A stretch of DNA of 64,000 nucleotides from the NCBI GenBank assembly GCA_002600635.1, contig CP021371.1, positions 3,661,001-3,725,000 of the forward strand. Direction: 5' to 3'. Positions 35,637 through 45,293 of the stretch are shown one piece after another. The stretch comes from Rhizobium sp. ACO-34A. Its GTDB lineage: Bacteria; Pseudomonadota; Alphaproteobacteria; Rhizobiales; Rhizobiaceae. The notes beneath the pieces were generated by a model. That model was not told the DNA's origin, searched no databases, and saw only the letters and a list, made by a program, of their open reading frames with translations. Each line of letters opens with the position of its first letter. The stretch's first letter is position 1. The position numbers and the translations under genes are program-made.

Positions 35637-36914
35637 ATGACCAAGATCACCAGCCTGCGCAGCATCGACCTGCGCTTTCCCACCTCCCAGAGCCTCGACG
35701 GCTCGGACGCGATGAATCCGGATCCGGATTACTCCGCGGCCTATGTCGTGCTCGAAACCGACCAGCCCGGCCTCGAAGGCCACGGCCTGACGTTCACGAT
35801 CGGCCGCGGCAACGAGATCTGCTGCGCCGCGATCGACGCCATGAAGCATCTGGTGGTGGGACTGGATCTCGATTGGGTCAAGGTCAATCCCGGCCGCTTC
35901 TGGCGGCATGTGACGAGCGACAGCCAGCTGCGCTGGATCGGCCCGGACAAGGGCGCCATGCATCTCGCCACCGGCGCCGTGGTCAACGCCGTCTGGGATA
36001 TCCTTGCCAAACAGGCCGGCAAGCCGGTCTGGCGTCTCGTCGCAGAGATGACGCCAGAGGAAATCCTCTCCATCGTCGACTTCCGCTACCTGACGGACGC
36101 CATCACGCCGGAAGAGGCGCTGGCGATCCTGCAGAAAGCCGGGGAAGGAAAGGCCGAGCGCATCGCCCTCCTCGAGAAGGAAGGCTATCCCTGCTACACG
36201 ACTTCCGCCGGCTGGCTCGGCTATTCCGACGAGAAGCTGCGCCGCCTCTGCCAGGAGGCCGTCGATCAGGGCTTCACCCACATCAAGATGAAGGTCGGCC
36301 GCGATCTGGAAGACGACAAGCGTCGTCTCAGGATCGCCCGCGAGGTCATCGGCGACGACCGCTACATGATGATCGACGCCAACCAGGTCTGGGAAGTCGG
36401 CGAGGCCATCGACTGGGTGAAGGAACTCTCGGTCTACAAGCCGTTCTTCATCGAGGAGCCGACCAGCCCGGACGACGTGGCCGGCCACAAGGCGATCCGC
36501 GAAGCGGTAACCCCGGTCAAGGTCGCGACCGGCGAAATGTGCCAGAACCGCATCATCTTCAAGCAGATGATCGCCGGCGGCGCGATCGACATCGTGCAGA
36601 TCGACAGCTGCCGCATGGGCGGCCTGAACGAAGTGCTGGCCGTCCTGCTGATGGCCACGAAGTATAACCTCCCCGTCTGGCCCCATGCCGGCGGCGTCGG
36701 ACTTTGCGAATACGTCCAGCACCTTTCGATGATCGACTACATCGCCGTCTCCGGTACCAGGGAAGGCCGCGTCATCGAGTTCGTCGACCATCTGCACGAA
36801 CACTTCATCGATCCCTGCCGGATCGAGAACGCGGCCTACATGCCGCCGTCGCTGCCGGGCTTCTCCATCGAGATGAAGCAGCAGTCGATTGCGGACTATA
36901 CGTTCAAGGGCTGA
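35637..36914 (+). CDS. fucD: L-fuconate dehydratase
   Basis: This 425-residue enolase-superfamily enzyme, longer than the paralogue at 30736, matches L-fuconate dehydratase: SLRSIDLRFPTSQSLDGSDA at the N-terminus, HIKMKVGRDLEDD with KxK near residue 220, MIDANQVWEV, FIEEPTSPDD, VATGEMCQNR and VWPHAGGVGLCEYVQH with the catalytic histidine near 350. It dehydrates L-fuconate to 2-keto-3-deoxy-L-fuconate. Its last 19 bases overlap the end of the convergent MHYT-GGDEF-EAL gene. Confidence 0.88.
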   Translation: MTKITSLRSIDLRFPTSQSLDGSDAMNPDPDYSAAYVVLETDQPGLEGHGLTFTIGRGNEICCAAIDAMKHLVVGLDLDWVKVNPGRFWRHVTSDSQLRWIGPDKGAMHLATGAVVNAVWDILAKQAGKPVWRLVAEMTPEEILSIVDFRYLTDAITPEEALAILQKAGEGKAERIALLEKEGYPCYTTSAGWLGYSDEKLRRLCQEAVDQGFTHIKMKVGRDLEDDKRRLRIAREVIGDDRYMMIDANQVWEVGEAIDWVKELSVYKPFFIEEPTSPDDVAGHKAIREAVTPVKVATGEMCQNRIIFKQMIAGGAIDIVQIDSCRMGGLNEVLAVLLMATKYNLPVWPHAGGVGLCEYVQHLSMIDYIAVSGTREGRVIEFVDHLHEHFIDPCRIENAAYMPPSLPGFSIEMKQQSIADYTFKG

Positions 36915-39310
36915 GGCAACAGGTTTCCGGGCTCCGCAATCGGCGGAGCCTGGACCACCGTCAATCTTCGGCGGCCGCCACGCTGCTGAAGCGGCAACAC
37001 CAGCCCATCCGGCGCGCCTCCGGGACGCCCGAACAGGAAGCCTTGAACCTGGGCGCAGCCCTCGTTCACCACCATGCGATATTGCGCATCGGTCTCCACC
37101 CCTTCGGCGGTGACAGGCAGGTCGAGGCTGCGGCCAAGGCCGACGATCGCCCGGACGATTGCCCGCGCACTCTCGTCGTTTCCGATGGCCGAAATGAAGC
37201 TGCGGTCGATCTTGATCTTGTCGAACGGGAAGCTCTGCAGGTTGCTGAGCGACGAATAGCCGGTTCCGAAATCGTCCATGACCAGCCGCACGCCCATGGC
37301 CTTCAACTGCCTGAGCGTTGAAAGCGTGGTGGCGCGGTCCCGCATCAGGGCTGTTTCCGTGATCTCGATTTCCAGACGCTCCGGCTTCAACCCGGTTTCA
37401 CCCAGAACCTCCCGTACCACGGAAGCAAGGTTTGCCAGCCTGAACTGCACCGGCGACACGTTGACCGCGACGAACAGGCCGGACGGCCAGCGCGCAGCCG
37501 CGCGGCAAGCTTCTCTCAGCACCCATTCGCCGAGGCTGATGATGCTTCCCGTCTCCTCGGCAATTGGAATGAAGATATCGGGAGGAAGCTCGCCGCGCTC
37601 TGGATGCGTCCAGCGCAACAGGGCCTCATAGCCTGCCGGCTCGCCCCGTTCGGCCACCATCAGCGGCTGGTAATCGAGCCGCATCTCGCCGCGGGAAACG
37701 GCCTGGCGCAGGTCGTTTTCCATGCTGCGGCGGGCACGGATCTCCTCGTCCATGCCGAGATCGTAGAAGGCCGCCATACCCCTGCCGGAGGTCTTGGCCC
37801 GGTAAAGCGCAATATCCGCAGCATGCTGAAGATATTCCGCGTTTGCTCCATCCTTGGGGAAAACGGCGATGCCGATACTGACACCGACGGCGGTCGGATC
37901 GACCGAGCAATCCATCTCCACACGGAAGGTCTCTAGGATCCGCTCGGCGGTTAGTCGCGCGCCGTCCGGCTGGGCGACACCCGATTGCAGGATGATGAAT
38001 TCATCGCCGCCGAGCCGGGCAACCGTGTCGCTTGCCCTGACGCAACGCTTGAGAATGCCGGCGACGTCCTTCAGCACCCGGTCACCCTCGGCGTGGCCGA
38101 ACAGGTCGTTGACCGCCTTGAACCGGTCGAGGTCGAGCGCAAGGACCGCGACCGTCTCGCCCATCTGTCCTGCCCGCGTGATCGCATGCTCCAGCCGCTC
38201 ACGGAAGAGTGTACGGTTCGGCAGGTCCGTCAGGGCATCATGGCGCGCCATGTATTCGATCTTGCTTTGGACGGCCTTCTTTTCGGTCAGGTCGCGTGCA
38301 GCGATCACCTCGCAAGGCCGCCCCCGATATTCGATCGTATGTACCGCAAGTTCGAAGGTGCGTCCGGGCGCGCCGCTGAGCGGCATTGCCTCGACGGCTG
38401 CCGGCCGCGCCATGCCAACGCTCAAGCCGTCCACGGCCGTCAGAAAAGCATCCGGAGAATGACCGAGGATCTCTTCCTCCGTCTTGCCGAGCAGCGCGAC
38501 AAGCCGGCTGTTGACCTCCACCACCCGGCCGTCGCGCACGATGGCGAGCCCGTCGAGAGTGGAGTCGGCAAAGCCCTTGAGGTCGGTAAGATAGCGGTCG
38601 ATGAACACGGCCACCACCGTCATGACAGCGACCGAGAACGTCACGATGGACACCACACCGATCAGCCAGAGCCTCCCAAGGCCGCTGCCCAGCGGCTCCG
38701 CGAGGCTCGGATCGGGAATGAGTTCTGTTGCCGATACGGCGGTGAAATGAAGCGCGCAGATCGCAAGGATGGCGAAGGCGGCCGATGGAATGACGCGCAG
38801 GGAGCTGCGCATATGCCGGAAGGACCAGAACGCCCCGATAAACAGCAGCCACGCGACCAGACTGCCGATCACGATCGGTGTCCAGTCATAGCGAAGGGTC
38901 GCTGCCACGTTGAGACCGGCCATGCCGATGAAATGCATGACCGTGACGGAAAGCGTGACGATCAACGCAATCGGGATCGTGACCGCACGGCCTGACAGGT
39001 GAAGGCCGCGAAGGGCGGCCCAGAAGCCAAGGACGGCAGCAACGGCCGAGAGCGATGTCCACCAGAGCTGGAACTCGATCGGCATTCCCCCGCGATAGGC
39101 CAGCATGGCGACGAAATGGGTTGCCCAGACGGAAAGCCCGCCGGCGAAGGCAGCTATCGCGATCCAGCTTCGCCGGCGTTCTTCGTTGCATTCGTCGGCT
39201 CGGACCAGCAGGAGGAAAAAGGCCAGCATGCCCGCAAGCGCGATACTCGCAGCAAGGACGACCATAAGGCGATCATGCTGAACCGTTACGCATTCCAACA
39301 CTGTAAACAT
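36896..39310 (-). CDS. MHYT-PAS-GGDEF-EAL cyclic-di-GMP protein
   Basis: A membrane protein of about 804 residues. The N-terminal ~235 residues form the seven-helix MHYT sensor, with WATHFVAMLAY, VMHFIGMAGLN and LHFTAVSA. A PAS-like segment follows, then an intact GGDEF (ARLGGDEFIILQ) and an EAL domain (GYEALLRW, DDFGTGYSSLSN, QGFLFGRPG) with most catalytic residues, so both synthase and phosphodiesterase activity are possible. MHYT domains are thought to sense diatomic gases. ATG at 39310 is preferred; GTG at 39337 would add 9 residues but lacks a ribosome site. Confidence 0.9.
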   Translation of the reverse strand: MFTVLECVTVQHDRLMVVLAASIALAGMLAFFLLLVRADECNEERRRSWIAIAAFAGGLSVWATHFVAMLAYRGGMPIEFQLWWTSLSAVAAVLGFWAALRGLHLSGRAVTIPIALIVTLSVTVMHFIGMAGLNVAATLRYDWTPIVIGSLVAWLLFIGAFWSFRHMRSSLRVIPSAAFAILAICALHFTAVSATELIPDPSLAEPLGSGLGRLWLIGVVSIVTFSVAVMTVVAVFIDRYLTDLKGFADSTLDGLAIVRDGRVVEVNSRLVALLGKTEEEILGHSPDAFLTAVDGLSVGMARPAAVEAMPLSGAPGRTFELAVHTIEYRGRPCEVIAARDLTEKKAVQSKIEYMARHDALTDLPNRTLFRERLEHAITRAGQMGETVAVLALDLDRFKAVNDLFGHAEGDRVLKDVAGILKRCVRASDTVARLGGDEFIILQSGVAQPDGARLTAERILETFRVEMDCSVDPTAVGVSIGIAVFPKDGANAEYLQHAADIALYRAKTSGRGMAAFYDLGMDEEIRARRSMENDLRQAVSRGEMRLDYQPLMVAERGEPAGYEALLRWTHPERGELPPDIFIPIAEETGSIISLGEWVLREACRAAARWPSGLFVAVNVSPVQFRLANLASVVREVLGETGLKPERLEIEITETALMRDRATTLSTLRQLKAMGVRLVMDDFGTGYSSLSNLQSFPFDKIKIDRSFISAIGNDESARAIVRAIVGLGRSLDLPVTAEGVETDAQYRMVVNEGCAQVQGFLFGRPGGAPDGLVLPLQQRGGRRRLTVVQAPPIAEPGNLLPQPLNV

Positions 39311-39493
39311 GGCGCACCCCGTTGTGGCGTCGCTCACTGTGCAGAAGCACAGGTTGTATTTTCCTTAATATGAGGGAGCAGGAAATTAGACATCACTAAC
39401 TCGACAATAAGTAGTTTCAACTGAGATGATGCTCGCCATAAGATGGCATATACCATATGATTTTGTTGACGAAATTCAGTATTGACAACGAGA

Positions 39494-39521
39494 AAAGGCC
39501 GGGCGTTTCCGCCCGGCCTTT
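39494..39521 (-). terminator. Rho-independent terminator of pntAB
   Basis: Perfect 11-bp arms AAAGGCCGGGC and GCCCGGCCTTT around a 6-base loop, followed on the minus strand by a T-rich tract. It lies 23 bases past the pntB stop. Confidence 0.85.
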
Positions 39522-39544
39522 CGCACGATCTGCAACCAGTGATC

Positions 39545-40978
39545 TTACTTGATCATCGGCAGAAGCTCGGAAACGGACTTCTTGGCATCGCCATAGAACA
39601 TGCGCGTGTTCTCCTTGTAGAACAGCGGGTTCTCGATACCGGAATAGCCGGTGCCCTGGCCACGCTTGGAAACGAAGACCTGCTTGGCCTTCCACACTTC
39701 CAGAACCGGCATGCCGGCAATCGGCGAGTTCGGGTCTTCCTGGGCGGCCGGGTTGACGATGTCGTTCGAGCCGATGACGATGACCACGTCCGTGTTCGGG
39801 AAGTCGTCGTTGATCTCATCCATTTCCAGAACGATGTCGTAAGGCACCTTGGCTTCGGCGAGCAGCACGTTCATGTGACCCGGCAGACGACCGGCGACCG
39901 GATGGATGGCGAAGCGCACTTCCTTGCCGGCTGCACGCAGCTTGCGGGTCAGTTCGGAAACCGCCTGCTGGGCCTGCGCGACCGCCATGCCGTAGCCCGG
40001 AACGATGATGACGCTGTCGGCATCGTTGAGTGCATTGGCAACACCTTCGGCATCGATGGCGATCTGTTCCCCGGTGATTTCCATGGCCGGACCGGTGGTG
40101 CCACCGAAGCCGCCGAGGATGACCGAGACGAAGGAACGGTTCATCGCCTTGCACATGATGTAGGACAGGATCGCACCCGACGAGCCGACCAGCGCGCCGG
40201 TAACGATCAGAAGGTCGTTGCCGAGCGTGAAGCCGATGGCCGCCGCAGCCCAGCCGGAATAGCTGTTCAGCATCGACACCACCACCGGCATGTCGGCGCC
40301 GCCGATGCCCATGATGAGGTGGTAGCCGATGAAGAAGGCGAGCAGCGTCATCAGGATCAGCGTCCAGACGCCCGCGCCGTTGAAGTACATAATCATCAGC
40401 AGCAGTGACAGGATCGCCGCGCCGGCATTGAGCATATGCCCTCCCGGCAGCTTCTTGGCCTTGCCATCGACCTTGCCGGCCAGCTTGCCGAAGGCGATGA
40501 CCGAACCGGTGAAGGTAACCGCGCCGATGAACACGCCGAGGAAGACCTCGATCTTCATGATGGCGAGTTCGACAGGCTCCTTGTGGGCAAGGATTGCCGC
40601 AAAGCCGGTGAGCGCCGCGCGGCCGGCTTCGTCCATGGTCGCCACGCGCCATGCTTCGATATGGGCGTTGTAGCCGATAAAGACGGCGGCCAGACCGACG
40701 AAGGAATGGAGTGCTGCAACGAGCTGCGGCATCTCGGTCATCTGGACGCGGCTTGCCACGTAATGGCCGAGCACTGAACCGCCGGCGATCATCAGCAGGA
40801 TGATGAACCAGTTGCCGACGCCCGGTCCGAAGACCGTGGCCACCACGGCAAGGCCCATGCCGATGATGCCATACCAGACGGCGCGCTTGGCGCTTTCCTG
40901 GCCGGAGAGGCCACCGAGGGAAAGGATGAAAAGAACGGCCGCGGCAATGTAGGCGGCGGAAACGATACCGATCGTCAT
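39545..40978 (-). CDS. pntB: NAD(P) transhydrogenase subunit beta
   Basis: This 477-residue inner-membrane subunit has nine predicted helices followed by the NADP(H)-binding dIII domain: [20 protein letters not shown] near residue 325, [20 protein letters not shown], and [20 protein letters not shown] near 410. It passes protons while coupling NADH and NADP. The ATG at 40978 begins [12 protein letters not shown], and longer frames upstream run into pntA. It is 19 bases behind pntA. Confidence 0.94.
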   Translation of the reverse strand: MTIGIVSAAYIAAAVLFILSLGGLSGQESAKRAVWYGIIGMGLAVVATVFGPGVGNWFIILLMIAGGSVLGHYVASRVQMTEMPQLVAALHSFVGLAAVFIGYNAHIEAWRVATMDEAGRAALTGFAAILAHKEPVELAIMKIEVFLGVFIGAVTFTGSVIAFGKLAGKVDGKAKKLPGGHMLNAGAAILSLLLMIMYFNGAGVWTLILMTLLAFFIGYHLIMGIGGADMPVVVSMLNSYSGWAAAAIGFTLGNDLLIVTGALVGSSGAILSYIMCKAMNRSFVSVILGGFGGTTGPAMEITGEQIAIDAEGVANALNDADSVIIVPGYGMAVAQAQQAVSELTRKLRAAGKEVRFAIHPVAGRLPGHMNVLLAEAKVPYDIVLEMDEINDDFPNTDVVIVIGSNDIVNPAAQEDPNSPIAGMPVLEVWKAKQVFVSKRGQGTGYSGIENPLFYKENTRMFYGDAKKSVSELLPMIK

Positions 40979-40997
40979 GATAAGATTCCTTCCCCGA

Positions 40998-42575
40998 TCA
41001 GGACTTCTGGAACATGGCAAGCATGCGCCGGGTGACGAGGAAGCCACCGACGATGTTGACCGTGGCAATCAGCACCGACAATGCGGCAAGGATCACCACC
41101 AGCCAGTTGCCTGACCCGATCTGTAGGAGTGCGCCCAGGATGACGATGCCGGAAATGGCGTTCGTCACCGCCATCAGCGGCGTGTGCAGCGAGTGGCTGA
41201 CATTCCAGATGACCTGGAAGCCGATGAAGCAGGCGAGCACGAAAACGATGAAATGGCTCATGAAGCTGGCCGGGGCATAGGCGCCGACGACCAGCAGCAG
41301 CGCCGTGCCGATGGCAAGCAGACCGGCCTGATTGCGGGTCTGGGCCTTGAAGGCGGCGACCTCCTTGGCGCGCTTCTCCTCCGGGGTGGGTTCCTTGACC
41401 TTCTCCTTCGGCTTCTGCGCGGCGATGGCCTGGACCTTCGGCGGCGGCGGCGGGAAGGTAATCTCGCCCTGATAGGTCACGGTCGCGCCGCGGATGACGT
41501 CGTCTTCCATGTTGTGAACGAGGACGCCGTCCTTGGCCGGCGTCAGGTCCGTCATCATGTGGCGGATGTTGGTCGAATAGAGGGTCGACGACTGCGTCGC
41601 CATGCGGCTCGGGAAGTCCGTGTAGCCGATGACGGTGACGCCGTTGTCGGAAACGACCTTCTGGTCGGCGACCGTCAGGTCGCAGTTGCCGCCGCGCTCG
41701 GCGGCAAGGTCGATCACGACCGAACCCGGCTTCATCGCGGCAACCATGTCCGCAAGCCACAGCTTCGGTGCATCGCGGCCCGGAATGAGAGCCGTGGTAA
41801 TGACGATATCCATGTCGGGAGCGAGTTCACGGAACTTCGCCAGCTGCTTTTCGCGGAATTCCGGCGAGGAAGGCGCGGCATAGCCGCCCGTCGCGGCGCC
41901 GTCCTGCTGCTCGGCGAAATCGAGGAAGACGAATTCGGCACCCATCGACTCGATCTGCTCGGCCACTTCTGGGCGAACGTCGAAGGCGTAGGTGATAGCG
42001 CCGAGCGAGGTCGCCGTACCGATGGCGGCAAGACCGGCAACGCCGGCACCGATGACCAGCACCTTGGCCGGGGGAACCTTGCCGGCGGCCGTGACCTGAC
42101 CGGTGAAGAAGCGGCCGAAGTTGTTACCTGCCTCGATGACGGCGCGGTAGCCCGCGATGTTCGCCATGGAGGAAAGAGCGTCCATCTTCTGGGCGCGGCT
42201 GATGCGCGGCACCATGTCCATGGCGATGACGTTCGCGCCGGTCTCCTTGGCCTGCTCCAGGAGTTCCTTGTTCTGGCCCGGATAGAAGAACGAGATCAGT
42301 GTCTTGCCGGCGGCCAACCGTTCGACTTCTGCCGTTTCCGGCGGGCGAACCTTTGCGATGACGTCGGCCTGCGCAAAGAGCGCCTCCGCATTCTCGATGA
42401 CGGTGACACCGGCAGCACGATACGTGTCGTCGGAAAAGCCCGCAGCCTTGCCGGCACCGGCCTCGATCAAACATTCATACCCGAGCTTCTGCAGTTGAAG
42501 CGCACTGTCTGGCGTCATGGCCACGCGCGCTTCGCCGGCAAAAGTCTCCTTTGGCGAACCGATCTTCAATCCCAT
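40998..42575 (-). CDS. pntA: NAD(P) transhydrogenase subunit alpha (fused alpha1-alpha2)
   Basis: This 525-residue protein combines the NAD(H)-binding dI domain ([39 protein letters not shown] near residue 172, [14 protein letters not shown]) with four C-terminal membrane helices from about residue 415. Some alphaproteobacteria split these into two genes; here they are one chain, as in E. coli. Together with pntB it supplies NADPH using the proton gradient. The 242 bases upstream hold the promoter, not identified by sequence. Confidence 0.94.
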   Translation of the reverse strand: MGLKIGSPKETFAGEARVAMTPDSALQLQKLGYECLIEAGAGKAAGFSDDTYRAAGVTVIENAEALFAQADVIAKVRPPETAEVERLAAGKTLISFFYPGQNKELLEQAKETGANVIAMDMVPRISRAQKMDALSSMANIAGYRAVIEAGNNFGRFFTGQVTAAGKVPPAKVLVIGAGVAGLAAIGTATSLGAITYAFDVRPEVAEQIESMGAEFVFLDFAEQQDGAATGGYAAPSSPEFREKQLAKFRELAPDMDIVITTALIPGRDAPKLWLADMVAAMKPGSVVIDLAAERGGNCDLTVADQKVVSDNGVTVIGYTDFPSRMATQSSTLYSTNIRHMMTDLTPAKDGVLVHNMEDDVIRGATVTYQGEITFPPPPPKVQAIAAQKPKEKVKEPTPEEKRAKEVAAFKAQTRNQAGLLAIGTALLLVVGAYAPASFMSHFIVFVLACFIGFQVIWNVSHSLHTPLMAVTNAISGIVILGALLQIGSGNWLVVILAALSVLIATVNIVGGFLVTRRMLAMFQKS

Positions 42576-42758
42576 ATTCCCAATCCTTGGCCAAAAGTCG
42601 AAATTTTCAGTCGGCGGACACGATCAGAACCGCCGTAATATGTCCAGCCCAAATGAACTCCTATGTGTTCGGTTTTGCCAATGGGGCATTTTGCCATTAC
42701 CGAATGTTTCCACAGATGCGACAGATTTGGCACGCCTGATGTCGCAACCAGCGTCAAT

Positions 42759-42783
42759 GGAACAATTCGCGCCTCCTCCTGTT
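42759..42783 (+). promoter_or_regulatory. Probable EcfG promoter of the first DUF1328 gene
   Basis: GGAAC-N16-TGTT, one base off the EcfG consensus GGAAC-N16/17-CGTT. It lies 35 bases upstream of the 42818 start. Confidence 0.6.
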
Positions 42784-42817
42784 AACTACCCGGTTTTTCA
42801 GAATAAAGGAGATGATA

Positions 42818-42982
42818 ATGCTGCACTGGATCCTGATTTTCCTGCTGATCGCCGCCGTCGCAAGCCTGCTCGGCTTTCGCGGTGTCGCCGGCGCCTCCGC
42901 CGGCATCGCCAAGATCCTCATTTTTGTCGTTCTGGTGATCCTTATCATCGCTCTTTTCACAGGCGTGATCATCGTCGCCTGA
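42818..42982 (+). CDS. DUF1328 small membrane protein (copy 1)
   Basis: This 54-residue protein has two hydrophobic helices ([19 protein letters not shown], and [15 protein letters not shown]) joined by [12 protein letters not shown], the DUF1328/YtjA signature. ATG at 42818 is six bases behind AAGGAG; an ATG at 42812 is too close to that site. A same-length paralogue is at 45294, and both have EcfG-type promoters, so a role in general stress at the membrane is inferred. Molecular function is unknown. Confidence 0.85.
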   Translation: MLHWILIFLLIAAVASLLGFRGVAGASAGIAKILIFVVLVILIIALFTGVIIVA

Positions 42983-43045
42983 GGCGCAAGCCGATTATCT
43001 GGAACTGAGGCGCGCGCTGATTATCCGCCATGATTCCCCACGCGG

Positions 43046-43076
43046 TCGGCCGGCTCACAAGCCGGCCGATTTCTTT
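43046..43076 (+). terminator. Terminator after the first DUF1328 gene
   Basis: TCGGCCGGC (43046-43054) pairs perfectly with GCCGGCCGA (43061-43069), followed by TTTCTTTT. Confidence 0.8.
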
Positions 43077-43101
43077 TGCAGGCACAAACGGGTGAAGAAG
43101 A

Positions 43102-43857
43102 TCAGATGAAGGGACGCTGACGTGTCTCATCCGGCTGCCAGTTTGCCACCTCGCACAGGGCGCGGACGTCGAGGATATCGCAGCCGCGATCGAGCCAGCG
43201 GATCATTCCCCGATCGCTCAGCCGCTTGAGCGTCTTGTTGGTGTGGACCACCGACAGGCCGAGCGTATCGGCAACATGCGCCTGCGTCACCGGCACATGG
43301 CGCCTGTCCTCGTCCAGCAGCCCCGCCAGCCTTCCGCGCTCATGGAGAAAGGCCAGCAGGTAGGCCGCCCTTTCCAGCGCCGTACGCCGGCCGATGCTGA
43401 GCAGGTGTTCGTCGAGGATCGACTCCTCGCGGGCGGCAAGCCAGGTCAGGTCATAGGCAAGCCCTGCATGCTTTTCGAACAGGGAGAACAGGCGACTGCG
43501 CTCGAACATGCAGAGCGCCATCGGCGTCAGCGCCTCGACGGAATGCTGCATTTCGGCCATCACCGCACCCTGCAGGCCGACCATGTCGCCCGGCACGACA
43601 TAATTGAGGATCTGACGCCGGCCATCCTCGAGGATCTTGTAGCGAAAGCCCCATCCTTCGAGCACGGTATAGAGATGCGCGCTGTTGGTTCCCTCCACCA
43701 GCACCGTGGCCCCGGCATCGGTGTTCAGTTCACCACGCTTGAAATGGGAAACGAAATCAAGCTCCTCGTCCGAGAAAGCGCGAAAATGCGCCTTCGCGCG
43801 AAGCGGACAGGCGGTGCAACGCACCCGGGCGGAACTCTGGCGAAAGTCGCTTGCCAT
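43102..43857 (-). CDS. Crp/Fnr family transcriptional regulator
   Basis: This 251-residue protein has an N-terminal CTACPLRAKAHF segment, a cyclic-nucleotide-binding-type barrel (VLEGWGFRYKILEDGRRQIL, then PGDMVGLQG) and a C-terminal helix-turn-helix (VTQAHVADTLGLSVVHTNKT) at about 195-215. Only two cysteines (CTAC) are in the N-terminal cluster, so an FNR-type 4Fe-4S centre is unlikely. It is divergent from a receiver-domain gene at the edge of the stress island. Confidence 0.88.
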   Translation of the reverse strand: MASDFRQSSARVRCTACPLRAKAHFRAFSDEELDFVSHFKRGELNTDAGATVLVEGTNSAHLYTVLEGWGFRYKILEDGRRQILNYVVPGDMVGLQGAVMAEMQHSVEALTPMALCMFERSRLFSLFEKHAGLAYDLTWLAAREESILDEHLLSIGRRTALERAAYLLAFLHERGRLAGLLDEDRRHVPVTQAHVADTLGLSVVHTNKTLKRLSDRGMIRWLDRGCDILDVRALCEVANWQPDETRQRPFI

Positions 43858-44000
43858 GCAATGTCCTCTTTTCTACCGCAAAAGGGTTCCATTCGCTCGA
43901 ATGTTCCATCGGGAAGGATATCCATTACCGGGACATGTCTTTTTTAAATGACCGCGCCGAGGACGGCCGCCAAGGTCGCGAGGCACAGGAAGGAAAAGCC

Positions 44001-44366
44001 ATGCAAAACCCGTTGCTTCGTGTTCTTGTCGTGGAGAGCCAGGTCCTGATCGCGGTGGAGATCGAATACATCCTCACGGAACAGCTGGGATGCGACGTTA
44101 CCGTCACCACGCTTGCCCGGTATGAAGACGCGCTCTGCGATGGCCCGTATGATGTGGTCCTGATAGACGCCGCCCCATCGAAGACGACGAACCGCGCCCG
44201 CGTCGAGCAGATCCGGGCGGCGGGAGCCGCCGCGGTACTGCTTTCGTCCTATGAGGATTTCGCCGAGGAAGATCCCTCCACCGCCGGTCTTCCAAAACTG
44301 GAAAAGCCTTTCGACCCGGCCGATCTCGTTGAGATCGTTCGCGAGGCGGCCAGTCGCCGGGTCTGA
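44001..44366 (+). CDS. Single-domain response regulator (atypical receiver)
   Basis: This 121-residue receiver has the phosphoacceptor aspartate in YDVVLIDAAPS near residue 52, a serine in VLLSSYED and the lysine in LEKPFDP. The acidic pair that normally binds Mg (DD or ED) is reduced to Glu-Ser in VLVVESQVLIAVEIE, which may lower or change phosphorylation. No output domain. ATG at 44001 follows AGGAAGGAAA. It converges on ecfG with an 8-base gap, so a link to stress signalling is plausible but not shown. Confidence 0.82.
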   Translation: MQNPLLRVLVVESQVLIAVEIEYILTEQLGCDVTVTTLARYEDALCDGPYDVVLIDAAPSKTTNRARVEQIRAAGAAAVLLSSYEDFAEEDPSTAGLPKLEKPFDPADLVEIVREAASRRV

Positions 44367-44374
44367 GCCGGCGA

Positions 44375-44941
44375 TCAGACGGCGAAAGCGCGCTTCGTGA
44401 CGGCAGAGCTGTCGGCATCGGGGCCGTAATCGCCCTGCCCGCTCACGCCGAGGATTTCCTGCAGCCTGTTGCGGGCGCGATTGATACGGCTCTTGATCGT
44501 ACCGACAGCGCAGCCGCAGATTTCCGCCGCTTCTTCGTAAGCAAAACCGGAGGCCCCCACCAGGATGATCGCTTCGCGCTGGTCGCTCGGCAACTGGTCG
44601 AGCGCCCGCTTGAAGTCCTGCAGATCGAGCGAACCGTATTGCTGGGGATGGGTTGCGAGCTGCGCGGTAAAAATGCCGTCGCTATCGGATACCTCACGGC
44701 CACGCTTGCGCATCTGCGAGTAGAATTCGTTGCGCAGGATCGTGAAGAGCCAGGCTTTCATGTTGGTGCCCGGTTCGAAATGATCCTGCTTGGCCCACGC
44801 CTTCATGATCGTTTCCTGCACCAGATCGTCGGCCATGTGGTGGCGTCCGGTCAGCGAAACGGCAAACGCACGCAGGTTCGGCAGAGCGGCAAGCATCTCC
44901 CGCTTGAAGGAGCGATCGTTCGAGAGGTCTTCAGCCTTCAT
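44375..44941 (-). CDS. ecfG: ECF sigma factor EcfG (general stress response)
   Basis: This 188-residue sigma factor has region 2 (DDLVQETIMKAWAKQDHFEP) at about 38-60 and region 4 (LPSDQREAIILVGASGFAYE) at about 117-137. It directs RNA polymerase to GGAAC-N16/17-CGTT promoters in alphaproteobacteria. It overlaps nepR by 4 bases (ATGA) and is held inactive by NepR until phosphorylated PhyR removes it. Several matching promoters lie around it, including one for its own operon. S. meliloti calls the orthologue RpoE2. Confidence 0.92.
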   Translation of the reverse strand: MKAEDLSNDRSFKREMLAALPNLRAFAVSLTGRHHMADDLVQETIMKAWAKQDHFEPGTNMKAWLFTILRNEFYSQMRKRGREVSDSDGIFTAQLATHPQQYGSLDLQDFKRALDQLPSDQREAIILVGASGFAYEEAAEICGCAVGTIKSRINRARNRLQEILGVSGQGDYGPDADSSAVTKRAFAV

Positions 44942-45147
44942 CGTGCGGTGTCCTCAACACTATATTCATTATTCACCTGCCGTTCCGCCATGTCCAGCTT
45001 CTCCAGCAGAGTGAGAAAGCGGTCGGGGATCCCCTCCTCTTCCACCGAACGGTAGAAGGCGCGAAGCTGGTCGGAAATTCCGTTATGCGCGCTGACAGGG
45101 CCTTTGCCGTAGCTCGCCGCCGATGAGTATTCTGGTGACTTGGTCAT
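44938..45147 (-). CDS. nepR: NepR anti-sigma factor (copy 1, operon partner of ecfG)
   Basis: This 69-residue cytoplasmic protein has the NepR core ISDQLRAFYRSVEEEGIPDR, then FLTLLEKLDMAE. It binds EcfG in unstressed cells and is captured by phospho-PhyR. It is the first gene of the nepR-ecfG operon, coupled by a 4-base overlap and preceded by an exact EcfG promoter at 45183-45208, giving positive autoregulation. Confidence 0.9.
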   Translation of the reverse strand: MTKSPEYSSAASYGKGPVSAHNGISDQLRAFYRSVEEEGIPDRFLTLLEKLDMAERQVNNEYSVEDTAR

Positions 45148-45182
45148 ACTAGTCCAACAGGCTGATTGCGTTTGCGAGCCTT

Positions 45183-45208
45183 AACGGCGGGAAAGCCCTT
45201 AAGGTTCC
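45183..45208 (-). promoter_or_regulatory. EcfG promoter of nepR-ecfG
   Basis: On the minus strand, GGAAC (45208-45204), 17 bases, CGTT (45186-45183): an exact match to the EcfG consensus, 36 bases from the nepR start. Confidence 0.85.
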
Positions 45209-45241
45209 AAGGGTTTTCATTTTTTCGATTGATGACGCCGT

Positions 45242-45266
45242 GGAACATTTCGATCGAAACCGCGTT
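45242..45266 (+). promoter_or_regulatory. EcfG promoter of the second DUF1328 gene
   Basis: GGAAC (45242-45246), 16 bases, CGTT (45263-45266): exact consensus, 27 bases upstream of the DUF1328 start and divergent from the nepR promoter. Confidence 0.85.
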
Positions 45267-45293
45267 TCCCCGCAGCATCAATGGAGGAACGTC

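Noticed and set aside
43886..43907. GTTCC pairs upstream of the Crp/Fnr gene as EcfG promoters
   Set aside because: No CGTT-like element is found at 16 or 17 bases from either one on the minus strand.
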